Source: Acetobacteraceae bacterium (GTDB lineage: Bacteria > Pseudomonadota > Alphaproteobacteria > Acetobacterales > Acetobacteraceae). Taken from it: DNA of 6,208 bases. Shown piece by piece: positions 1-5,480 of the stretch. Each line of letters starts with the position of its first letter. Within the stretch, counting starts at the first letter, position 1. The notes under the pieces are model-generated. The model saw only the letters and a program-made list of their open reading frames with translations. It was not told where the DNA came from and did not search any database. The translations under genes and the position numbers were made by a program. Where the stretch lies: contig DAHWNE010000394.1 in assembly GCA_027340195.1 (NCBI GenBank), forward strand, positions 1 to 6,208, written 5' to 3'.

Positions 1-2796
1 CCCCCGCCGATCGGCCGGGGACGGGAAGGCGAACTCTACGCGGTAGCGTTGACTCCGGATGGACGACGGGTATTTGCCGCTGGCGCGACCGGCGGCAGTT
101 GGGACGGCAGCTTCAGCATCTACGTCTTCTCCGTGCGGACCGGCCGGTTGATCGCGCGACTGCCGGATCTTCCCTCACCAGTGTTCGCACTTGCGGTGTC
201 CCCGGATGGCACCCGTTTTGCCGCCGGGTTGGCGAAGGGGGGTGTACGCGTCTGGAACGCCGCAACCGGGAAACCACTGTTTGCTGACTCTCATTATAGC
301 GGGCCGGTGCGCGCGCTGGCTTTCGATCGGACCAATCGGCTGTTCGTCACCGCGGCCGACGGCAAGGTGCGCGCCTATGACGCCGCTGGCCGGCTGATCG
401 CCGCCGTGGCCCCGGAACCGGGGCTGGAGCCCTGGGGGCTTGCGGTCTCTCCGGACGGAGACTTGATCGCGGTGAGCTTTATCAACACCGACCAGGCGGG
501 CCAGGTGCACGTCGATGTCCTGGCCGCAGCAACCCTGCGGCGGGTGTTCGTGCCCGATACCCGCGGGCTTGCCGGCAATGGCTTACTTGCCGTCGCGTGG
601 GCCGATGACAGCCACGGCGGGGTACAGCTTCTGGCCGGCGGCTATGCCCGCAAGAGCCGGCGAAACGTGATCCGCCGCTGGGCCGACTACGGACTTGGCG
701 GCTTTACCGATTTGCCAGCCGCCCGCGATACCATCCTCGCCCTCGCTGCCCTGCCCGGCGGCGGCGCAGTGTACTCTGCGGCCGATCCCGGCTGGGGGCT
801 GATCGGGGCAAACGGACGGATCCTGCGTCATCCGCAACCGCCAATGGCTGATCTGCGGCCGGCCCGCAACGGCAAGCTGCTGCTCTCGGCCCATGGCAAT
901 GTTGTGGCGTTCGCGTTCCGCCCGCGCCGGGCCGCCGCGCGCGGCATTAGGGAGGTCGCTGCTGCCCCGCCGCCTGCCGCTCGCGGTACGGCTGGCCGCT
1001 TGCTGTATTTCGACGCACATACGTTACAACTGTCTGCCGTACCACCGTCCCCGATGCCGCCTCTCGCAGGGGCTCGTCTCGATGCGCCGGGACTGACGGT
1101 GCGCGACTGGCGCGACACCGATGCCCCGCAGCTCAACGGACGCCCGTTGCGGCTTGATCCGGAGGAGTATAGCCGCAGTCTTGCGATCCTACCCGATGGG
1201 CGAGGTGTGCTGCTCGGCACCGACACCCATCTGCGGCTCTTTTCACCCGACGGGCGTCAGCTGGCGGTCGTCCCAATTCCGGCGCCTGCCTGGGCGGTAA
1301 GCGTCAGCGCCGACAGCAGGGTTGCCGTCGCCGCGCTACTGGACGGAACCATCCGATGGTACGGGCTTGGGCATCCCGGACGGATCACGCCGCGCACCGC
1401 CCTTTTCGTCGCAGCGAATCCTCGCCGCTGGGTGCTGTTCACGCCACAAGGGTTTTTTACCGCTGCCCCACAAGGTGGGTCCCGACTGGTTGGCTTCGAG
1501 GTTGATCGTGGCAGCGACCAGCAACCGGCCTGGGTCAGTTTCTCCGACGCTTATCGCCTGTTCTTCGCGCCGCGGGTGGTGCAAGCGCAACTCGCCGGAA
1601 ACCCGGAACCGGCGTTGTCCCGGATGGCGACCCTTGGAAATCTGCGAGACCAGTTGGCACGTAAGCCTATGGTCGAGGTGACTGGCGCTTGCCTGCCACA
1701 GCCGGATGGTGGCTGCCACCCCCTTTCGCTCCCGCCATTGGACCGTCTGCGAATCCCGGCCACGGCGAACCGGATCGGGCTTGCTGTGAAGCTCGTCAAC
1801 CGTGGTATCGGAGTGGGTCCGATCGACCTGTTCGTGAATGGCCGCAATGTCGGGCGCCTGAACCCACCGGCCGTCGATTCCGGATCAGAAACGGACAAGC
1901 TGAACGTGCCGCTCGACCCCGGCACTGACCATGTGCGGCTAAGGGTCTATGACAGTGCCGCAAATGTATTTTCCGAGACCCATTTGATCACCTTGCTGCG
2001 GGCCGGAAGCAGCCCTGTGGCATCACCTGGACGGTTGTTTATTTTCGCCATCGGGATCAATCATTTCGCGGCTCCGTCGCTGACCCTGCGCTATGCAGTA
2101 CCCGACGCGGAGACCTTCGTGCGGCTGATGCGACGAGCCGCCGCGCCGCTATATCATTCTATACACGTGACATTACTCACCGACGCAGCCGCCAGTCGAT
2201 CTGCGATCATGACAGCCTTTGCGCGCCTCTCCCACGAGATTCGACCGGAAGACACGTTCTTGTTCTACGTGGCGAGCCATGGCGGCGTCAGCCCGATTGA
2301 TGGCAGATTTTTGCTAGCCCCTTCCGACATGAAAGAGTCGTACTTGACGAGTTGGCCAAGGATCGAGCGCCACTCTATCACCGAGACTGCATTAGTGCGC
2401 GCGCTTGCCGCGATACGAGCACGCGACGCATTGTTGTTCATCGATACCTGCTATTCGGGCAGAGTAACAGCTGACGCTCTGGCCAATGTCAGTCACGAGG
2501 TTGGCCGTTACATGATCTCGGCATCAAGCTCCGTGCAGGAGGCGCTTGACAGCTATAACCACCGCAACGGAGTCATGATGTATGCTTTGCGCCAGGGGTT
2601 AGATGGTCGGGCGCCGCACGGGCCAAACAAGGTGATCGGCGCGCTGTCGCTCGGCGAATATCTCTCCGCACGCATTACGCAACTCGCTCTGCGGCGCGGT
2701 CATGTTCAGAATGCGGAGTTTAAGGCAGCGCAACGGGACCTCCGATCTTTCCCGGTAGCTGAGATTCTTCATCCATCAAAGGTTCGCGGACAATGA
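1..2796 (+). CDS. WD40-repeat/caspase-like (peptidase C14) protein, 5'-partial
   Basis: This is a probable cysteine protease of the caspase/orthocaspase clan fused to a WD40 propeller. The frame is open to base 1. The TTG at 49 lies inside a propeller strand (VALTPDG) and is not the real start, so the N-terminus is missing. Counting that TTG as residue 1, WD40-like blades with SPDG turns and xVRVW/xIRWY strands run to about 450, some degenerate. A conserved bridge (RWVLFTPQGFF, 460-470) leads to a beta-rich Ig-like stretch (about 541-655) containing VNGR. The caspase domain is about 662-905. It has catalytic His744 in YVASHGG, catalytic Cys801 in IDTCYSG, and a small-subunit-like GVMMYALRQGL segment. 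This order (propeller, bridge, Ig-like, caspase) is known from proteobacterial caspase-family proteins. The role is not established; a signalling or cell-death protease is inference. The only cysteines are 548, 556 and 801. Its GC content is lower than that of the downstream operon. Confidence 0.9.
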   Translation, partial: PPPIGRGREGELYAVALTPDGRRVFAAGATGGSWDGSFSIYVFSVRTGRLIARLPDLPSPVFALAVSPDGTRFAAGLAKGGVRVWNAATGKPLFADSHYSGPVRALAFDRTNRLFVTAADGKVRAYDAAGRLIAAVAPEPGLEPWGLAVSPDGDLIAVSFINTDQAGQVHVDVLAAATLRRVFVPDTRGLAGNGLLAVAWADDSHGGVQLLAGGYARKSRRNVIRRWADYGLGGFTDLPAARDTILALAALPGGGAVYSAADPGWGLIGANGRILRHPQPPMADLRPARNGKLLLSAHGNVVAFAFRPRRAAARGIREVAAAPPPAARGTAGRLLYFDAHTLQLSAVPPSPMPPLAGARLDAPGLTVRDWRDTDAPQLNGRPLRLDPEEYSRSLAILPDGRGVLLGTDTHLRLFSPDGRQLAVVPIPAPAWAVSVSADSRVAVAALLDGTIRWYGLGHPGRITPRTALFVAANPRRWVLFTPQGFFTAAPQGGSRLVGFEVDRGSDQQPAWVSFSDAYRLFFAPRVVQAQLAGNPEPALSRMATLGNLRDQLARKPMVEVTGACLPQPDGGCHPLSLPPLDRLRIPATANRIGLAVKLVNRGIGVGPIDLFVNGRNVGRLNPPAVDSGSETDKLNVPLDPGTDHVRLRVYDSAANVFSETHLITLLRAGSSPVASPGRLFIFAIGINHFAAPSLTLRYAVPDAETFVRLMRRAAAPLYHSIHVTLLTDAAASRSAIMTAFARLSHEIRPEDTFLFYVASHGGVSPIDGRFLLAPSDMKESYLTSWPRIERHSITETALVRALAAIRARDALLFIDTCYSGRVTADALANVSHEVGRYMISASSSVQEALDSYNHRNGVMMYALRQGLDGRAPHGPNKVIGALSLGEYLSARITQLALRRGHVQNAEFKAAQRDLRSFPVAEILHPSKVRGQ

Positions 2797-2798
2797 TC

Positions 2799-2837
2799 GG
2801 CGGCGGTCGAGTAGCTTGGCCATTCGACTCTGCCGCC
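2799..2837 (+). other. Imperfect hairpin just after the caspase stop codon
   Basis: GGCGGC (2799-2804) can pair with GCCGCC (2832-2837), and GTCGA (2806-2810) with TCGAC (2824-2828). The two stems are separated by a small bulge, and the loop is 13 bases. The hairpin begins two bases after the TGA of the WD40-caspase gene. No T run follows this stem, so alone it would be an mRNA 3'-end structure and not a classic terminator. Its right arm is shared with the next hairpin, so only one of the two can form at a time. Confidence 0.4.
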
Positions 2838-2859
2838 ACAAATCCAGGCGGCCTGTTTT
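2832..2859 (+). terminator. Candidate rho-independent terminator of the caspase gene
   Basis: A six-base-pair all-GC stem is formed by GCCGCC (2832-2837) and GGCGGC (2847-2852), with a nine-base loop. CTG and then four T residues (2856-2859) follow. It lies 36 bases after the stop codon, in the right orientation to end the plus-strand transcript before the convergent prs gene. The T run is short and three bases from the stem, so strength is uncertain. Confidence 0.45.
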
Positions 2860-2868
2860 CCGCACCCG

Positions 2869-2882
2869 CCTCCTTCCGGAGG
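2869..2882. other. Short GC hairpin in the convergent spacer
   Basis: CCTCC (2869-2873) and GGAGG (2878-2882) form a five-base-pair stem with a four-base TTCC loop. Being symmetric it could form in transcripts of either strand. No T run follows on either side. It may only be part of the termination region between the two convergent genes. Confidence 0.25.
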
Positions 2883-2945
2883 TCACCGGCAGTAAGCTAC
2901 CCACGATCGAAGCATCGAACCCGTCCCAGGCCATGCGGCGGGCCT

Positions 2946-2963
2946 TCCGGCTTCGCCGCCGGA
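2946..2963. other. Perfect 6-bp hairpin in the convergent spacer
   Basis: TCCGGC (2946-2951) and GCCGGA (2958-2963) form a perfect stem around a six-base loop, TTCGCC. It lies 69 bases beyond the prs stop codon on the minus strand. It could help halt prs transcripts or protect their 3' end. There is no adjacent T run on the minus strand, so an intrinsic terminator is not shown. Confidence 0.3.
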
Positions 2964-3007
2964 GTCGGTTGAACAGATCTATCTGCACGCATTCTCCGAA
3001 ATTGCGC

Positions 3008-3035
3008 AAAAATACTGTCTCCGAGCCGCCCTCAG
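3008..3035 (-). terminator. Weak candidate terminator overlapping the prs stop
   Basis: Read on the minus strand, CTGAG (3035-3031) can pair with CTCGG (3025-3021), including one G-T wobble, around a GGCGG loop. Eight bases later comes a run of five T residues (3012-3008). The stem overlaps the prs stop codon and the T run is distant, so this is a weak call. It is listed because it is the only T run downstream of prs on that strand. Confidence 0.2.
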
Positions 3036-3964
3036 TCGAACAGCGAGCTCACCGAACTTTCGTCGCTGATCCGGCGGATCGCCTCGGCCAGCAGCGGGGC
3101 GATGGTCAGCTGGCGCACGTTGTGGGCAAGGCGCACCGCCTCGGTGGCGGCGATCGAATCGGTGATGGTCAGCATCTCAATCGGCGAGGAGGCCACGCGC
3201 GCCACCGCGCCGCCCGACAGCACCCCGTGGGTGACATAGACGCTGGCCGAGCGCGCGCCCTGGGCGATCAGCGCGGCGGCGGCGTTGCAGAGCGTGCCGC
3301 CGGAATCGACGATGTCGTCAACCAGGATGCAGTCGCGGCCCTCCACCTCGCCGATCACGTTCATCACCTCCGAGACGCCGGCGCGCTCGCGCCGCTTGTC
3401 GATGATGGCGAGGTCGCAGTTGAGCCGGGTGGCGATGGCGCGGGCGCGCAGCACCCCACCGACATCGGGCGAGACGATCATCAGGTCCCGGCCCTGGTAA
3501 CGCTCGCGGATGTCGCGCAGGAACAGCGGCGCGGCGTAGAGATTATCCACCGGAATATCGAAGAATCCCTGAATCTGCCCGGCGTGGAGATCGAGGGTGA
3601 GGACCCGGTTGGCGCCGGCCTCGGTGATGAGGTTGGCCACCAGCTTGGCCGAGATCGGCGTGCGCGGGCCGGTTTTGCGGTCCTGGCGGGCGTAGCCGAA
3701 ATAGGGGATCACCGCGGTGACCCGGCGCGCCGACCCGCGGCGCAGCGCGTCCAGCGTGATCAGCAGCTCCATCAGATTGTCGTTGGCGGGGAACGAGGTG
3801 GATTGCACCACGAACACGTCCTCCCCGCGGACGTTCTCGTGGATTTCGACGAAAATCTCCATGTCCGCGAAGCGGCGCACCGAGGCGCGGGTGAGCGGCA
3901 GTTCCAGCGCGGCGGCCACCGCCTCGGCCAGCGGCCGGTTGCTGTTGCAGGCGACGATTTTCAT
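3032..3964 (-). CDS. prs: Ribose-phosphate diphosphokinase (PRPP synthase)
   Basis: This cytoplasmic housekeeping enzyme transfers pyrophosphate from ATP to ribose 5-phosphate, giving PRPP for purine, pyrimidine, histidine, tryptophan and NAD synthesis. The protein has 310 residues, the normal class I length, and is complete. Visible motifs in order: [10 protein letters not shown] (32-41), the ATP-site segment [11 protein letters not shown] (87-97), [12 protein letters not shown] (125-136), catalytic-loop Lys190 and Arg192 in DKRRER, and the PRPP/ribose-phosphate loop [10 protein letters not shown] (215-224). The MKIVACNSN start fits the family, so the ATG at 3964 is firm, although the C-rich bases just before it contain no Shine-Dalgarno sequence. 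The gene is convergent with the caspase gene (235-base spacer) and divergent from the SDR operon (124-base spacer). It has no obvious functional link to either. Identity is near certain. Confidence 0.98.
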   Translation of the reverse strand: MKIVACNSNRPLAEAVAAALELPLTRASVRRFADMEIFVEIHENVRGEDVFVVQSTSFPANDNLMELLITLDALRRGSARRVTAVIPYFGYARQDRKTGPRTPISAKLVANLITEAGANRVLTLDLHAGQIQGFFDIPVDNLYAAPLFLRDIRERYQGRDLMIVSPDVGGVLRARAIATRLNCDLAIIDKRRERAGVSEVMNVIGEVEGRDCILVDDIVDSGGTLCNAAAALIAQGARSASVYVTHGVLSGGAVARVASSPIEMLTITDSIAATEAVRLAHNVRQLTIAPLLAEAIRRISDESSVSSLFD

Positions 3965-3994
3965 GGCGGGCGGGGTCCCGGGGAGGTCGCGCGG

Positions 3995-4023
3995 CTTCTA
4001 GCAACCGGATTGTGACCTGTCCA
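3995..4023 (-). promoter_or_regulatory. Candidate sigma70-type promoter for prs
   Basis: On the minus strand, TGGACA (4023-4018) matches five of six bases of the -35 consensus and TAGAAG (4000-3995) matches four of six of the -10 consensus. The spacer is the ideal 17 bases. Transcription would start near 3988, giving a leader of about 25 bases before the prs ATG. Seen by eye only; chance matches are possible, but spacing and position fit well. Confidence 0.45.
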
Positions 4024-4033
4024 TGAATGGGCT

Positions 4034-4046
4034 GGCCGGATCGGCC
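4034..4046. promoter_or_regulatory. Small inverted repeat in the divergent control region
   Basis: GGCCG (4034-4038) and CGGCC (4042-4046) are separated by GAT. This dyad lies upstream of the SDR start and just behind the candidate prs -35. It could be a half-site pair for a regulator of the catabolic operon. In DNA this rich in GC such short dyads arise easily by chance, so confidence is low. Confidence 0.15.
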
Positions 4047-4088
4047 GACCCGTGCCAGCCTGGGGGCGAACCGCACGGGGGAAACGCG

Positions 4089-4895
4089 ATGCTGGACATG
4101 ACGGGCAAGGTGGCGATCGTGACCGGGGCCGGCTCGGTCGGGCCGGGCTGGGGCAACGGCAAGGCGACGGCCACCCTGCTGGCCCGCCAGGGGGCATCGC
4201 TGTTCCTGGTCGATATCGCCGCCGCCGCCGCCGCGGAAACCCAGGGCCTCATCGCCGCCGAGGGCGGCACCGCGGTCGCGCACCAGGCCGACATGCTGGA
4301 CAGCGCGGCGGTGGCGGCGATGGTCGCGGCCTGCGTCGCCCGGTTCGGGCGCATCGACGTGCTGGTGAACAACGTCGGCGGCTCGGCGCCGGGCGACGCG
4401 GTCTCCATGCCGGAGGAGGTGTGGGACCGGCAGATCGATTTCAACCTCAAGACCGCGTTTCTCGGCTGCAAGCACGTGATTCCGGTGATGCAGCGCCAGG
4501 GCAAGGGGGCGATCGTCAATGTCTCCTCGGTGGCCGGGCTGCGCAACGACGGCGCCGGCGGTCGGACCCATGTCGCCTATTCGTCCTCCAAGGCGGCGGT
4601 GATCCAGTTCTCGCGCTCCACCGCCGGCGCCTTCGTCAAGCAGGGAATCCGGGTCAACACCGTGGTGCCCGGGCTGATGCACACGCCGCTGGTGGAAAGC
4701 CGGCTGGCGAAGACGGTGGCCGGCGGGGACGCCGCGGCGCTGATCGCCAGCCGCAACGCGCGCTGCCCGATGGGGCGGATGGGTACCGCGTGGGATGTCG
4801 CCAACGCGGTGCTGTTTCTCGCCTCCGACGAGGCGGGCTACATTACCGGCACCGAGATCGTGGTGGATGGCGGGCTGATCCTCGCCTCGCCGTAA
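4089..4895 (+). CDS. SDR-family NAD(P)-dependent oxidoreductase
   Basis: A classical short-chain dehydrogenase/reductase of 268 residues, expected to interconvert an alcohol and a ketone in the cytoplasm. The Rossmann glycine loop is TGAGSVGPGWGNG (12-24), longer than the usual TGxxxGxG. Asp42 at the end of the second strand suggests NAD(H) over NADP(H). NNVGG (94-98) replaces the usual NNAG. The catalytic set is Asn119, Ser147, Tyr164 and Lys168 (YSSSK). The C-terminal GYITGTEIVVDGG is typical of FabG-like SDRs. The ATG at 4089 is preferred: GGGGGA at 4077-4082 gives a six-base spacing and the fold begins four residues later. An in-frame ATG at 4023 would add 22 unlikely residues. It is first gene of the operon, 18 bases before the CMD-family gene. 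An alanine run (43-48) follows Asp42 and Ile. The substrate is unknown; fatty-acid FabG is unlikely given the neighbours. Confidence 0.93.
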   Translation: MLDMTGKVAIVTGAGSVGPGWGNGKATATLLARQGASLFLVDIAAAAAAETQGLIAAEGGTAVAHQADMLDSAAVAAMVAACVARFGRIDVLVNNVGGSAPGDAVSMPEEVWDRQIDFNLKTAFLGCKHVIPVMQRQGKGAIVNVSSVAGLRNDGAGGRTHVAYSSSKAAVIQFSRSTAGAFVKQGIRVNTVVPGLMHTPLVESRLAKTVAGGDAAALIASRNARCPMGRMGTAWDVANAVLFLASDEAGYITGTEIVVDGGLILASP

Positions 4896-4899
4896 GCAC

Positions 4900-4906
4900 A
4901 GGAGGA
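4900..4906 (+). promoter_or_regulatory. Strong Shine-Dalgarno site of the CMD-family gene
   Basis: AGGAGGA lies seven bases before the ATG at 4914, inside the 18-base gap after the SDR stop codon. It is the strongest ribosome-binding site in the window and fixes the start of the CMD-family gene. Confidence 0.8.
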
Positions 4907-4913
4907 AACGACC

Positions 4914-5480
4914 ATGGCCGCCCCCCGCTTCACCGAACTCACTCCCGAAACGATGACCGCCGAGCAGCGCCGCGTGGCGGAGGCGATCCAGTCCGGCCCG
5001 CGCGGCGCGGGTCTGCGCGGGCCGTTCAACGCGCTGCTGCGCGCGCCCGAGCTGGCCGACCTGGTGCAGCGGGTCGGCGCCTATGTGCGGTTTTCCAGCT
5101 CGCTGCCCGCGGCGCTGAACGAGCTCGCGATCATCATCGCCGGGCGGCACTGGACCGCGCAGTACGAGTTCTACGCGCATCGCAAGCTGGCGATCGCGGC
5201 CGGGCTGTCGCCGGCGATCTGCGACGCGGTGGCGGCCAACCGCCGCCCGGAGGGCATGAGCCCCGAGGAGACCGCGGTCTACGATTTCGCCTCCGCCCTG
5301 GTCGGCACCGGGCAGGTGTCGGACGCGCAATACCAAGCGGTGCTGTCGCGCTGGGGCGAGCGCGGCGTGATCGATCTGACCGGGGCGGTGGGATACTACT
5401 CGCTGGTCTCGATGGTGCTGAACGTCGCACGGGTGCCGCTGCCGGCCGGGGAGACGCCGCCGCTCGCCCCGCGCGACTGA
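4914..5480 (+). CDS. Carboxymuconolactone decarboxylase (CMD) family protein
   Basis: An all-helical protein of 188 residues in the CMD/AhpD-like superfamily. The recognisable core is about residues 38-130: FNALLRAPELADLVQRVGAYVRF, then NELAII (69-74), GRHWTAQYEFYAH (77-89) and the following AIAAGL. The family includes gamma-carboxymuconolactone decarboxylase of the protocatechuate pathway, AhpD peroxidases, and many uncharacterised members in catabolic operons. The AhpD redox CxxC is absent: the only cysteine is Cys103, so a thiol peroxidase role is unlikely. Glu70, His79, Glu85 and His89 are candidate polar active-site residues by position only. It is cytoplasmic, with no signal peptide or membrane segment. 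The strong AGGAGG site fixes the start. Its TGA overlaps the next gene's ATG by one base, indicating translational coupling. Family assignment is strong; the reaction is unknown, and it need not be a decarboxylase. Confidence 0.9.
   Translation: MAAPRFTELTPETMTAEQRRVAEAIQSGPRGAGLRGPFNALLRAPELADLVQRVGAYVRFSSSLPAALNELAIIIAGRHWTAQYEFYAHRKLAIAAGLSPAICDAVAANRRPEGMSPEETAVYDFASALVGTGQVSDAQYQAVLSRWGERGVIDLTGAVGYYSLVSMVLNVARVPLPAGETPPLAPRD

Noticed and set aside
49..51. TTG at 49 as the start of the WD40-caspase protein
   Set aside because: The frame is open to base 1 and the residues before it (LYAVA) complete a propeller strand leading into TPDG. The true start must lie upstream of the window.
2776..3009. 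Minus-strand Arg-rich open frame of 77 codons across the convergent spacer
   Set aside because: It starts at a TTG, has no ribosome-binding site, runs into the end of the caspase gene, and stays open upstream into prs in the wrong frame. A decayed gene or mobile-element remnant is possible, but I recognise no family.
2816..4015. Long plus-strand open frame of 399 codons opposite prs
   Set aside because: It is antisense to the well-supported prs gene over most of its length. Its translation is rich in Arg, Gly, His and Asp with no recognisable fold, as expected for the complement of a GC-rich gene.
4023..4088. Upstream ATG at 4023 as the SDR start
   Set aside because: The 22 added residues are Gly/Pro-rich and not SDR-like, there is no good ribosome-binding site before 4023, and the codon overlaps the candidate prs -35 box. 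The ATG at 4089 has a well-spaced purine-rich site and the normal SDR N-terminus.
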